A stretch of 64,000 bases of DNA from Deltaproteobacteria bacterium (GTDB lineage: Bacteria; Desulfobacterota; Syntrophobacteria; Syntrophobacterales; Syntrophobacteraceae): positions 1 through 64,000 of the forward strand of contig JAJXYD010000026.1 in assembly GCA_021780695.1 (NCBI GenBank). The letters run 5' to 3'. The notes under the pieces are model-generated. The model worked only from the letters and a program-made list of their open reading frames with translations. It was not told the DNA's origin and ran no database searches. Shown here piece by piece: positions 25,339 through 34,358 of this stretch. A program made the translations under genes and the position numbers. Within the stretch, counting starts at the first letter, position 1, and each line of letters opens with the position of its first letter.

Positions 25339-27396
25339 TTAGCCCTGCGCGAGAAGTTCCAGGCCGGCAAGGGTTGCCGCGGCTTTCGCGCATTCGGCGG
25401 CGAATTCGCCGCGCTCTTTATCTGCTCCGTATTTGGGGTAAAGCCGCTCCGCGATATCGGCCAGGGGGATTTGTCCGTTACACAGTCCCAGAAAATCCAC
25501 CCCAAATTCGTTAATTTCACGAACCTTCATACCATCGGTGCTCCTGGAGAAAACCAGAAATACCGGACCTTGTGCGCAACTATCCGGGAAATGACCGTAT
25601 TTTAACTCCAAAATAAGACTGGGGATGTCGTATGTGAACCGCTCGATCGAAACCTTTGGATTGCAAAGCGGTTTAAGGCTATCAAGTCGCGCGATATCAA
25701 TTGCAAAGGGAGAATCCGCCTGGGACTTTTCAGAGCCGCTGGAAAGCCGGGTTTCATATTTAATGAGTTCGGGGATGAATTTACGCAGAACCTTTTCGCG
25801 CCCGGCCAGGCTTTGGGCGGCAAAGTCTTCAAAATGAGTAAGGCAGGCAACTGGTGACAGTGTGGGGCCGTCTTCCCCCAAGCCTTGGAAGCCGATCGAG
25901 GTTTGGGGTAAACCTGTCTTCTTTTGGGCCACAGTTAGTAAAAAACTGAAAAATAGATCAATTACAGGCATTTTCAATTCGATGCCTAGCATAAGAAAAC
26001 TTCTGGGATAAAGGGCCGCGATTACCGTAAAATAGCTTGCCGTTTCATTTAGTTGCCTTAGCGTTGCGGCAGGGCAGGGGATGTTGTAGAAACTGCTAAA
26101 AATTGCGGGCGCGGAATCAATGAGAAAGTCATCGGATGCCAAGCGCTTGCCGGCTTCGAACTCGATGCCCAGGGAAAAATAGGTGTCGACTTCTCGAATG
26201 AGCAGGTGGTTGTATTTGTCGTAGAGTTCGGTACCCGGCAAAATAGTGGCCATCTGCACCAATACGTTCGTGTTTCCCGTAGCCGCGGCTCTCAGGGCGA
26301 GTTCCAGAGTCTGATCGAGGTCCTCTTTGGTTTCCTCCGGAAATCCGATCACAAAGCTCAAGGTGGGAACGATTGCGGCCTCTGTGGTCAGCCTTACTTT
26401 CTCAAAGAGTATTTCGCGGTCAATGTCCTTGTGAATGAATGCCAGTGTCTTTTTAGAGCCCGAGTCGATCCCGTAGCACATCGTCTCGCATCCGGCCCTT
26501 CGCATCAAATTAAGCAGGTCCTTATCCACGGTATCAAGCCTTGAGATGCAGTACCAGGGGAAAGCGTCAAGACCGGCATCTATTACCCCCCGGCAAAAAT
26601 TTTCAGCAAAGCTTCTTTTTGCGGTAAACTGGTCAAAAGCGAGCAGGAAACACTCGGCGCCCAAATTTTGGGCCAGATTCTTCATTTCCGCGATGATTTT
26701 TGGAATCGAAAAGGTCCTGGTCCGTCGTTTCCACATACCCGATTGAGAACAATAGACGCACTTGTGCGGACATCCCCTGCCGACTTCGAGTATCGCGATC
26801 GAGCGGGAGATTTGGCAGATGTCCCTGTATTGACTAAAAGAGGGAACAAAGCCGTAGTCGCTTTCGGGCAGGCTGTCGAGGCTCTCGATAAGTTCCCGAT
26901 CGGCATTTCGAACTATCGTCTCGGGACTACGAAATGTTAGTCCGGCTACCGATTGGGGTTCCAGACGGCTATCGTAGGAAGAGATCAGCTCGGCAAAGGT
27001 AATTTCTCCTTCGCCGCGCACCACCGCGTCTATAAACGAAAACCGCTTCAGAGTAAGCTCGTCTATCGACCAGGTGTTTGGGCCTCCGAAGACGATCTTT
27101 AAGAACGGCGCCTGTTTTTTTAACTCTCGAGCGATATTTACCGCCGGAGGGTAGGTTGTGCATTGAACCGAAAAACCGGCCACATCGGGTGAAAAATCCA
27201 GGATATCCCGCGCACAGCGTTCATAGATATTTTTATCCATCACCAGTGATTTGCGGCGGATATCGAGTGGAAAGTCGAATATTTTGACACTATGAGCCGT
27301 GGGTTTAAGGTAAGTGGCAAGATTTATAAGACCAAGCGGAGGCAGGTTGTACATGGGTTCGAAGTAGAATGGAGGAAACACAAGAGCTATATTCAT
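25339..27396 (-). CDS. B12-binding radical SAM enzyme with C-terminal PqqD-like domain
   Basis: A 685-residue protein. Seen: N-terminal B12-binding domain (about 1-150) with LPPLGLINLATYL and KIVFGGPN; radical SAM core with GRGCPHKCVYCSQSG (C209, C213, C216), then the YGIDSGSKKTL and FVIGFPEETKEDL segments and LPGTELYDKY; a roughly 180-residue region without a recognised domain; and a C-terminal PqqD-like fold from about 612 (VREINEFGVDFLGLCNG, then IPLADIAERLYPKYG). PqqD-type domains bind RiPP leader peptides. GGAG lies before the ATG. It probably methylates or otherwise modifies the 26-residue peptide encoded just downstream. Confidence 0.85.
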   Translation of the reverse strand: MNIALVFPPFYFEPMYNLPPLGLINLATYLKPTAHSVKIFDFPLDIRRKSLVMDKNIYERCARDILDFSPDVAGFSVQCTTYPPAVNIARELKKQAPFLKIVFGGPNTWSIDELTLKRFSFIDAVVRGEGEITFAELISSYDSRLEPQSVAGLTFRSPETIVRNADRELIESLDSLPESDYGFVPSFSQYRDICQISRSIAILEVGRGCPHKCVYCSQSGMWKRRTRTFSIPKIIAEMKNLAQNLGAECFLLAFDQFTAKRSFAENFCRGVIDAGLDAFPWYCISRLDTVDKDLLNLMRRAGCETMCYGIDSGSKKTLAFIHKDIDREILFEKVRLTTEAAIVPTLSFVIGFPEETKEDLDQTLELALRAAATGNTNVLVQMATILPGTELYDKYNHLLIREVDTYFSLGIEFEAGKRLASDDFLIDSAPAIFSSFYNIPCPAATLRQLNETASYFTVIAALYPRSFLMLGIELKMPVIDLFFSFLLTVAQKKTGLPQTSIGFQGLGEDGPTLSPVACLTHFEDFAAQSLAGREKVLRKFIPELIKYETRLSSGSEKSQADSPFAIDIARLDSLKPLCNPKVSIERFTYDIPSLILELKYGHFPDSCAQGPVFLVFSRSTDGMKVREINEFGVDFLGLCNGQIPLADIAERLYPKYGADKERGEFAAECAKAAATLAGLELLAQG

Positions 27397-27738
27397 ACAC
27401 TCTCCATGCTAGAGGCAAGATGCGTTTGAAAATTGCACCTGGATGATATAACTTAACAGATGATCGAGTGGATTGGCAATCAAGGATTGGGGCACTTGGC
27501 GCGCGCGCAGTTTTTTAGTCATTATCTTATCTTGCGTGTGCGCCCCCTAAAAATAGTGAAAGCCAGGAGGAGGGAGGGGGCCTGGCTTTCGGGGGTCAGA
27601 ACTGAAACCAACTCTTCTTTATGAGCTAATTTTATACTTTCGACTAGAAATCACAATAAGGTGGACAGAGTAATATTTACTACCTTAAGACAGTATTTTT
27701 CAATGTATCCATTTTAATCCGGTTTCCACGGAGTCCTA
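27397..27738. other. Divergent intergenic region
   Basis: About 340 bases between the B12 radical SAM gene (minus) and the glycerophosphodiesterase gene (plus). It contains the inverted repeat at 27558-27590, listed separately, and an AT-rich part toward 27739 that likely holds the plus-strand promoter. No gene or RNA was recognised. Confidence 0.45.
27558..27590. repeat. Ten-bp inverted repeat upstream of the radical SAM operon
   Basis: GAAAGCCAGG (27558-27567) pairs perfectly with CCTGGCTTTC (27581-27590) around a 13-base purine loop. Just outside, a C run (27543-27547) faces a G run (27591-27595), so a longer structure is possible. It could be a leader element of the minus-strand operon or a terminator-like structure; no T run follows. 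Confidence 0.5.
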
Positions 27739-28563
27739 ATGCCACAAAATATTTTAGACAGTGTCAAACAGCGCGGTCTAATCGTTGCTCACAGGGGAGC
27801 GCGATCGCTTGCGCCCGAAAACACCCTGGCCGCGGCCCGTCTGGGACTTGCCGCGGGTGCGCGCATGTGGGAAATCGACACTAGATTAACGAGCGACGGT
27901 GTGCCGGTGCTTATTCACGACTCGGATCTTTTAAGAATCAGCAACGCCAGGGATAGATTCCCGGGAAGAAGCCCCTGGCAGGTTGACCAATTTAGCCTCA
28001 AGGAGCTAAAAGAGCTCGATTTTGGTTCCTGGTTTCAAAAAAGTGACCCTTTCGGACAAATAACAGCAGGCCGGATATCGGAGTGCCAAGTTGAAAAATA
28101 TAGAGGAGAACCGGTTGTGACCCTTGAGGAAGCCATCCGGTTTACAGTTGAAAACGATTGGCTCATAAACATAGAAATAAAGGATTTGGCCCGAAGACCC
28201 GCAGACGTTTGCGTTGTGGAAAGGGTCGTTTCCCTCATTCGGTCCGCGGACGCGGTCGAAAGGGTGCTTATTTCCTCGTTTAATTATTCCTACCTTGCAC
28301 AGGTGCGAAAATTGGACAGGCAGATAAAAACAGGAGTTCTTACCAGCACCGTTCATCCCGATCCGGTTGCGCTCTTGAGCGAGCTTGACGCTTTTACCTA
28401 TAACCCCTCGTTTCGAGCCTTTAGTCCTATCCAGGCAAGGAGGCTAAGACGCAAGGGCTTCGGTGTCCTTGTCTGGGTTATAAACAATGCTTTTGTTGGA
28501 CGGGGTTGCCTTGCCATGGGGGCCAATGGGATTTTCACCGATTTCCCACGGAGATTTTCATGA
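27739..28563 (+). CDS. Glycerophosphodiester phosphodiesterase
   Basis: A 274-residue GDPD-family enzyme that hydrolyses glycerophosphodiesters to sn-glycerol-3-phosphate and an alcohol. Seen: IVAHRGARSLAPENTL, the metal-site WEIDTRLTSDGVPVLIHD, and NIEIKD, then the C-terminal GFGVLVWVINN and GANGIFTDFP. GGAG is five bases before the ATG. There is no signal peptide, so it works in the cytoplasm. The stop codon overlaps the hpnG start (ATGA), a sign of shared expression with the hopanoid genes. Whether it acts on a hopanoid intermediate is unknown. Confidence 0.9.
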   Translation: MPQNILDSVKQRGLIVAHRGARSLAPENTLAAARLGLAAGARMWEIDTRLTSDGVPVLIHDSDLLRISNARDRFPGRSPWQVDQFSLKELKELDFGSWFQKSDPFGQITAGRISECQVEKYRGEPVVTLEEAIRFTVENDWLINIEIKDLARRPADVCVVERVVSLIRSADAVERVLISSFNYSYLAQVRKLDRQIKTGVLTSTVHPDPVALLSELDAFTYNPSFRAFSPIQARRLRRKGFGVLVWVINNAFVGRGCLAMGANGIFTDFPRRFS

Positions 28564-29327
28564 AAATCCTGGTCGTTTCGGCCCTTCCTCAGGAATGGGC
28601 GCCCCTTAAAAAGCATTTTCCCGGCTTGCGCCCAGTCCATAAAAAGCCCTACGCGAGATTTGCCCTCGATTTGCCGGGAAAAGAGATAACCCTGATAGAA
28701 AGCGGCATGGGTGAAAATAGTCTCCGACAAGCGGTGGAGGCTACGTTGGAGACTTTTTGCCCCGAACTTATAATTTTTTCGGGATTTGCCGGAGGACTCC
28801 ATCCCGATCTTTGCGTGGGAACGGTCTGTGTTGCGAGTGGGGCGCGCCCGATAGATGCCGATAGTGTCTATAGCTTTGGGTTTTGCGAAGAGCTGGATCG
28901 CTTTTTGGCCCAAAAAAGGGTTGAACCTGTTCTTGCCCTCACCGCCAAATCGCCTGGAGATAAGCGGCTGCTGGCGGCCCTTGCCTGCGGAAAGCCCGCG
29001 GTTTTGGACATGGAAACCGCATCGCTAGCCGAGGCGGCGTGCAGGCGCAAAATACCCTTCCTCTGTTTTAGGGCTATAAGCGATGGAATCGACCAGGAGC
29101 TTGGGTTTAACCTCGAAGACATATGCGATGAACAATACAGGGTGAGGCTTTTTCGCGTAATCGGACTGATTTTTAAAAAGCCCTCCACCCTGTCGGGCTT
29201 TTTGCTTTTGTGGCGAAATTCAAGCTTTGCCGCCAAAAGGCTGTGTAGCGTTCTGGCGGATTTTTTAAACCTTCCGGCCGACCTGCTTGCCCGGATGGCC
29301 GAGGGGATCACTTGGGAGCGGCAATGA
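28560..29327 (+). CDS. hpnG: Hopanoid-associated nucleoside phosphorylase HpnG
   Basis: A 255-residue protein of the nucleoside phosphorylase superfamily. Seen: KILVVSALPQEWAPLKKHFP, GMGENSLRQAVEA, GFAGGLHPDLCVGTV, and VLDMETASLAEAACRRKIPFLCFRAISDG (in parts). HpnG removes adenine from adenosylhopane to give ribosylhopane in bacteriohopanepolyol synthesis. It is coupled to the phosphodiesterase gene and converges with the CruF-like gene, overlapping it by 63 bases at the 3' ends. Its partner hpnH lies just beyond. Confidence 0.82.
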   Translation: MKILVVSALPQEWAPLKKHFPGLRPVHKKPYARFALDLPGKEITLIESGMGENSLRQAVEATLETFCPELIIFSGFAGGLHPDLCVGTVCVASGARPIDADSVYSFGFCEELDRFLAQKRVEPVLALTAKSPGDKRLLAALACGKPAVLDMETASLAEAACRRKIPFLCFRAISDGIDQELGFNLEDICDEQYRVRLFRVIGLIFKKPSTLSGFLLLWRNSSFAAKRLCSVLADFLNLPADLLARMAEGITWERQ

Positions 29328-30125
29328 TGGATCGGTGATCTTATAGACTGTAAAGAAAAACATCGGCACGATAAGGGTTGCCAGAAGAAGCAGATCCACA
29401 AGGCCCAGAAGCATTGCCCCCACATGAAAGGTGATCGTCATATTGAAGACGAGTACAGAGAAGTAGAGTAGGGGGCCAAGAAGTCTCAGCCAGGAACCTT
29501 TTGCCCCGGAAACAAAGTAGTGAGCCTCTTTGGAGTCGATGCGGTCCAGCGCCTGCAAGGCGGCGGTTAAGACCAGCCCCACCAAAAGCCAGCCCCCGAA
29601 ATTGCTCATGGGAATGCCGAAGTAGAACCCGTTGTGCCGGTAGCCGTAAATCAGCCCTAAAAACCACTTACGTCCCTGAAGAGCAACCGGATCTATAATG
29701 ATATCAAGCAATACGAAAAGAAAGGCCCCAAGAAAAAGCACCGATTTTGAGCGCCTGATGTTTGGGCTTTCTCCGGTGAGAAGAGTCTTGGATTTGATCC
29801 GAACCGGGCTCATCAAAAAAACAGCCAGGGAGTAGCTGCAATAGGAAAGGAAAACGTAGGAGAGCGAGTCCATGAACGGGACCCCTAAAACCCACAGTTC
29901 CCTGTGAATGGTTGTATGTATGTAGAAATAGTCCCCATAGGGAAAGCCCCAGTGAATGGAGGCATATTCTGAAAACCACGCCAGGGCGTACCCTAGGGGG
30001 ATGTAGAGAAGAGTCTTCTTCCAGCCCATATGCAGCCGGCCCGCGATAAGGTAGACGGCCAGGAAGGAAAAGACGTAGGGGCGTAAAACAACGGTTGCGC
30101 CAAGCAGCCTCAAAAACTCATACAT
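29265..30125 (-). CDS. Carotenoid biosynthesis (CruF/DUF422)-like membrane protein
   Basis: A 286-residue membrane protein with about seven hydrophobic segments. Seen: WFSEYASIHWGFPYGDY, LGVPFMDSLSYVFLSYCSY, FVLLDIIIDPVA and YFGIPMSNFGGWLLVG, which match the carotenoid-synthase family that includes the carotenoid 1',2'-hydratase CruF. No phytoene synthase or desaturase is near. Instead it is coupled to hpnH by an eight-base overlap, so it may act on a hopanoid rather than a carotenoid. The reaction is inference only. Confidence 0.8.
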   Translation of the reverse strand: MYEFLRLLGATVVLRPYVFSFLAVYLIAGRLHMGWKKTLLYIPLGYALAWFSEYASIHWGFPYGDYFYIHTTIHRELWVLGVPFMDSLSYVFLSYCSYSLAVFLMSPVRIKSKTLLTGESPNIRRSKSVLFLGAFLFVLLDIIIDPVALQGRKWFLGLIYGYRHNGFYFGIPMSNFGGWLLVGLVLTAALQALDRIDSKEAHYFVSGAKGSWLRLLGPLLYFSVLVFNMTITFHVGAMLLGLVDLLLLATLIVPMFFFTVYKITDPSLPLPSDPLGHPGKQVGRKV

Positions 30126-31113
30126 CGATGTTCCACTTCAACATGCGCAAAGTGTCCTTTAGTCCCATCTGACGCACGATGGTGGGCTCATAGCCGCAAT
30201 GGACCATGCACTGTGCGCATCTCGGATCGGCCCCCGAGGCGTAGTGTTCCCAGTCGGTTTTTTCCATGAGCTCGGCAAAGGTTGGATAGTGCGTGTCGGT
30301 AATAAGATAACAGGGCGATTTCCATCCCATGGGGTTGCGAGTCGGGTTGCCCCAGGGCGTACATTTTAGAGACCTCTTGCCGGCCACGAATTCGAGGTAG
30401 AGCGGGTTGCTAATGATTGGGAATTTTTTTCCCCAGGTGCTTATTGCCTGAAATTTTTTCACTATTTCTTTTTTATCGAGGAAAACGTCTCCGGAAACCT
30501 CTTCGTAGCTAAACCCCGGGGCGACAAGAATGCCGTCTACTCCCGCCTCCTTTAGTTGGCCAAAGAGTGTGTGCAGGTCTTCAACCGAGGATTCCTTAAA
30601 AACGGTTGTATTTGTGCTGACGCGAAAGCCCATCTTTTTGGCCGCTTTTACGCCCGCCAGGGCTTTTTGGAATCCTCCGGGCCGCCCTATGATGGCGTCA
30701 TGGACCTTTTCGCTGCCATCGAAATGGACGTTCCAGGTAAAATGCGAAGAGGGTGTAAATTTGGACAAGGACTCTTCGAGAAGCATACCGTTCGTGCAAA
30801 AATAAATATGCTTACCCCGTGCGAGCGTTTCACGGACAAGTTCGGGGACCTTGGAGTAAAGAAGGGGTTCTCCGCCCGTAATGGTCACGACCGGGGTTTT
30901 GGCTTCCTCGATGGACGTAATGCATTCCTCGAGGCTCATCTCTTTTGAAAGGGTGTCGTGATATTCTCGAATTCTTCCGCAGCCGGCACAGGTCAGATTG
31001 CACCTGTGAGTTGGCTCAAGCATCAAAACGAGTGGAAACCGGTCGTTTCCGCGCAGTTTATTTCCTGCCAGATAGCCGACCATTGAGACGTAAAGACTGA
31101 TTGGAAAACGCAT
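30118..31113 (-). CDS. hpnH: Adenosyl-hopene transferase HpnH (radical SAM)
   Basis: A radical SAM enzyme of 331 residues that attaches the 5'-deoxyadenosyl group to diploptene, the first side-chain step of bacteriohopanepolyols. Seen: MRFPISLYVSMVGYL, HRCNLTCAGCGR cluster motif (C38, C42, C45), TITGGEPLLYSKVPELV and a C-terminal cysteine part PRCAQCMVHCGYEP. The start ATG 31113 has GAGGTC before it; the frame is open upstream to 31221 but that part overlaps hpnA and does not look coding. Genes run hpnA, hpnH, CruF-like. Confidence 0.93.
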   Translation of the reverse strand: MRFPISLYVSMVGYLAGNKLRGNDRFPLVLMLEPTHRCNLTCAGCGRIREYHDTLSKEMSLEECITSIEEAKTPVVTITGGEPLLYSKVPELVRETLARGKHIYFCTNGMLLEESLSKFTPSSHFTWNVHFDGSEKVHDAIIGRPGGFQKALAGVKAAKKMGFRVSTNTTVFKESSVEDLHTLFGQLKEAGVDGILVAPGFSYEEVSGDVFLDKKEIVKKFQAISTWGKKFPIISNPLYLEFVAGKRSLKCTPWGNPTRNPMGWKSPCYLITDTHYPTFAELMEKTDWEHYASGADPRCAQCMVHCGYEPTIVRQMGLKDTLRMLKWNIDV

Positions 31114-31184
31114 GCTGACCTCGATCCTACGGCGTGGGGAGCCTAAAGCGAAAAAACCCGGTTTGGTCGCTCTTGTTGCCCTTC

Positions 31185-32177
31185 CTAGCGCCTTTTTACA
31201 TATCCATTTTGTGTAAACCAATCCACGGCATCGGACAGAGCCTTCTCAACCGGGGTCTGAGGAAGCCCTAATTGCATTACCGCCTTGGAGCTGTCGAAAA
31301 ACATACGCTTTGCCGCCATCTTTACCCCTTCGTAGGGGATCAGGGGTTGGGTGCCCGTAACGAGCGAAACGAGCATGAAAAAACGAGCCAGCCATAAGGT
31401 TGGTCCATAGGGCAGCTTAACGGTAGGCGCCCGCACACCGGAAATCTCTTCAAGCTGGGAAAAGATTTGCGCAAGGGTCATGTTGCGGTTGCCCAGGATG
31501 TATTTATCCCCGACCTTTCCTTTCTCATAGGCGAGCCTGTGGCCTTGGGCAACATCTCGAACATCCACGATATTGAGGCCGGTTTCCAGATAAGCGGGCA
31601 TTTTCCTGTTCAGGAAATCGACGATGATCTTACCGGTCGGCGTTGGCTTATGGTCTCCGGGACCCACAGGCGTGCTTGGGTGAACAAACACAACGGGCAG
31701 GCCCTTGTGAAGGAATTTTTCCACCTCGCGTTCGGCAAGAAATTTCGATCTCTTGTAATGTCCGGCCATGTCGCTAAGCCGTACCGGAGTGTTTTCATCG
31801 GCCGGAGTTCCATCCTTAGTCAGGCCAAGGGCTCCGACGCTGCTCGTGTAAACGACCCTTTCGACCTTAGCGGCCAAAGCCGCCTGCATAACGTTTACCG
31901 TTCCCGTGACGTTGCTTTCGTAGATCTCGCGCGGGTCTTTAGCCCATAGGCGGTAATCGGCCGCCACATGGAAAACCGCCTGCGCTCCGGCCATGGCACG
32001 GGATATCTGCCCGGCGTCGCGAACGTCTCCCTCGACCCATTCCAAGGCGTCCGAGCGGATGCATTGCGGCGATTTCGAGCGGCAAAGGGCTTTTAGATTC
32101 CACCCATTTTCAAGCAGAACCCTTGCGACATGACCTCCAACAAACCCTGTTGCCCCCGTAATAAAAGCTAACGGCAT
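31185..32177 (-). CDS. hpnA: Hopanoid-associated sugar epimerase HpnA
   Basis: An extended SDR protein of 330 residues. Seen: NAD(P)-binding start FITGATGFVGGHVARVLL, VEGDVRD, FHVAADYRLW, NVTGTVNVMQAAL, YTSSVGALG, and the catalytic YKRSKFLAE, with HPSTPVGPGDHKPTPTGKII. This is the HpnA subfamily that accompanies hopanoid genes; its exact step is not settled. The ATG at 32177 has GGGGGAAG upstream; in-frame starts earlier have no site. It heads the minus-strand hpnA-hpnH-CruF-like group. Confidence 0.9.
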   Translation of the reverse strand: MPLAFITGATGFVGGHVARVLLENGWNLKALCRSKSPQCIRSDALEWVEGDVRDAGQISRAMAGAQAVFHVAADYRLWAKDPREIYESNVTGTVNVMQAALAAKVERVVYTSSVGALGLTKDGTPADENTPVRLSDMAGHYKRSKFLAEREVEKFLHKGLPVVFVHPSTPVGPGDHKPTPTGKIIVDFLNRKMPAYLETGLNIVDVRDVAQGHRLAYEKGKVGDKYILGNRNMTLAQIFSQLEEISGVRAPTVKLPYGPTLWLARFFMLVSLVTGTQPLIPYEGVKMAAKRMFFDSSKAVMQLGLPQTPVEKALSDAVDWFTQNGYVKRR

Positions 32178-32339
32178 ATCTTCCCCCAGAGGCCGCGGTG
32201 AAAAGTAAATGGAAAAACGTTTATTCCTTTGAGTCACTACGAATCGCGTTTTTTCTATAGCAGAACGGAGCACAATTGAAAACTGTTCATTATTTGGGTC
32301 TAAGAGAGGGGGGATTTAATTTTTGAACAGAATAACCGA

Positions 32340-34358
32340 CTAGGAACGCAAGGGGCCTGAGTGCGGTCCGGGCAGGCGCAATTGAAGGTTGTTTACAATG
32401 GAGTCGCGAAGAGAACTTGTCTCCACGGTTTCGATGCGCTCTATAATGGCTTTCCACTTGTCGCGGATTCCACCTTGACCTGCCGGGCGGTCATCGAACA
32501 AAGAGCGGATTTCCGAAGTCGGCTCGCCTAAGGCTCGCTTGATTTCATCGATCTTGCTGCACAGACCATTGGCAAAGGCGGCCGCCGACCTCTCAAGCAC
32601 CTGGAGACTCACGCCGCTGTCGGCGGCCTTTTCCAGATGAACCCTGAAGCGGTCGAGACATTGGGGCAGAAGCACCTGCATAGGTGTTGTCCAGTCGGTA
32701 AAAGAGCCTGTGGTCTCGATTATAACCAGGCGGCAGGGAATCGAGTCTGAGCCAAGTTGTATCAATTCGTCGCCGTCGTCATAGAAAACTTTACCGGTGC
32801 GAAAACTTACCTTACCAAGCACCAGGGTGAAAGCGGCCGCAAGGCCCATAAGGCAGGCGAAGCTCTCTATGAATTCAGGGGACTTGTAGCAGGAGACGGG
32901 GAGTTTGTCGGAAACTACACCTGTGACGTATTGACGTTCGAAGAAGAAGGCCGGAACCGACCCAATCCCGGGGACCTGCTGTTCGAGACGGATTTCGCCG
33001 TAGGCAAGGATTGGAAAGCCAAGCTTTACAGCGGCATGAAGCCTGTCGAAGATGTAGTCCCGATACTTGAATGTCTCCTCTATGGCCTGTTCGAGAGGGA
33101 TACCCATCTTTATGCGGTGAATTACATCCCATTTCATGAGACGGATAATCCTGAGGGAATCTATTCCTTCCAGGCTGGTCATCGCCACCAGATAGACTTC
33201 CCTTTCTTCTCCGGAGATGTCCCTAACGCTTTGGGATTCCTGTATCCGACCGATATTGATAGAATTCACCCCCCCTAAATGCCGCCAATAGTGCGCTATG
33301 AGCCCCTGGGTCCTGGGATCGACGCCCGAGTCAAATCTAAGTTGCCCGGAGACAACCGAGGCGCCGGGGAGCCATTTGACATTGAGATGGAATTCCGGGC
33401 TAAGTTCCAGCGCCAGTTCTTCCATTTCTTCTTCATCAATACCCAGAAGGCGGCAAAACATCGTCGTTCGCCACACCGGATCGCTGTAATCGTCTCTTAG
33501 AAGTTCGGTGCCCGCGGCCTCGGCAAACAGAGCAGCAAAGCTGTCGAAGGCTTTGAGCGCGGCGCCTGCGTCGGCAGCCTCGGGAAGCTCTTCCAGCATT
33601 GAGGCCGTTTTTTCCAGTTCGCACAACTCCAGGTGCTTACCGGCGGACAAAAGCAGGCTCAATTCACGGTTTCCCAACATATTGGTGCACTGGAAAAGGT
33701 TAAGGATTTCCTTTATGCGGGCTAGGGCTTCGGGGCGGTCCAGGCTGATAAGGGGCCTAATTTGCATGAATTCTTCATAGGTTAGAAAGCGGTCCCCGGT
33801 GGGTTCGTTGTAGTAGACGGTCAAACCCGTTCCTACCTTTACCTTGCTGGCTCGAAGGTAGCGGCAGATCTCCACAACCGAGCGGGGAGTAGGAGACATA
33901 CGCCAGCATTCGCCCCTGCGCCGCAACTGCATTCTGATTTCGGCGATATTTAAGCCCGTGAACTGAATTCGTTCCTTGGGGAAAAAACTCTGAAGAATCT
34001 GGTCGGCGGCAAAAACATTTTCCATTCCGGAAGGGTCGGACCTAACGATAATCAAGTTGTCGCGAAAAATAAGGGGCACGGCGTCCACGCATATCGTCTC
34101 TTCGAGTACCTCGGGTTCGGGACGCTCCTCTTTGGGCATTTTGAGCCTTAGAAACTCGGCCAGGATCGAAACATGGTAGGCGTGAATGCCTTTTACCGTT
34201 ACTATGGTGCGGTAGCGCGGAAACACGGTGCCGATGCGGCTTAGAAGTTCGCCCTTTTCATCCGTGGCGAAAAAATCGGGCCCAATGAACGTAATGTCCT
34301 TCTTTTGGCGGGGCTCAAAAGGCCCCGGCAGGGAAAAATTATCGCATAAAGAACTCAT
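32340..34358 (-). CDS. Large protein of unknown function
   Basis: A 672-residue protein I do not recognise. Seen: an N-terminal alpha/beta region (DITFIGPDFFATDEKGEL, IVTVKGIHAYHVSILAEFL), a middle part rich in Leu and Glu repeats, and a region with QRQYVTG-like and GDELIQLGSDSIPCRLVIIETTG (in parts) ahead of a helical tail. No signal peptide or membrane span. ATG 34358 has GGTG nearby; an ATG three codons earlier is also possible. It is divergent from a CBS protein, which hints at a shared regulatory theme but nothing more. Confidence 0.6.
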   Translation of the reverse strand: MSSLCDNFSLPGPFEPRQKKDITFIGPDFFATDEKGELLSRIGTVFPRYRTIVTVKGIHAYHVSILAEFLRLKMPKEERPEPEVLEETICVDAVPLIFRDNLIIVRSDPSGMENVFAADQILQSFFPKERIQFTGLNIAEIRMQLRRRGECWRMSPTPRSVVEICRYLRASKVKVGTGLTVYYNEPTGDRFLTYEEFMQIRPLISLDRPEALARIKEILNLFQCTNMLGNRELSLLLSAGKHLELCELEKTASMLEELPEAADAGAALKAFDSFAALFAEAAGTELLRDDYSDPVWRTTMFCRLLGIDEEEMEELALELSPEFHLNVKWLPGASVVSGQLRFDSGVDPRTQGLIAHYWRHLGGVNSINIGRIQESQSVRDISGEEREVYLVAMTSLEGIDSLRIIRLMKWDVIHRIKMGIPLEQAIEETFKYRDYIFDRLHAAVKLGFPILAYGEIRLEQQVPGIGSVPAFFFERQYVTGVVSDKLPVSCYKSPEFIESFACLMGLAAAFTLVLGKVSFRTGKVFYDDGDELIQLGSDSIPCRLVIIETTGSFTDWTTPMQVLLPQCLDRFRVHLEKAADSGVSLQVLERSAAAFANGLCSKIDEIKRALGEPTSEIRSLFDDRPAGQGGIRDKWKAIIERIETVETSSLRDSIVNNLQLRLPGPHSGPLRS

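Noticed and set aside
25224..25520. A 98-codon open frame covering the peptide
   Set aside because: Its upstream part overlaps the coding end of the radical SAM gene in another frame, while the strong ribosome binding site points to the internal ATG at 25304.
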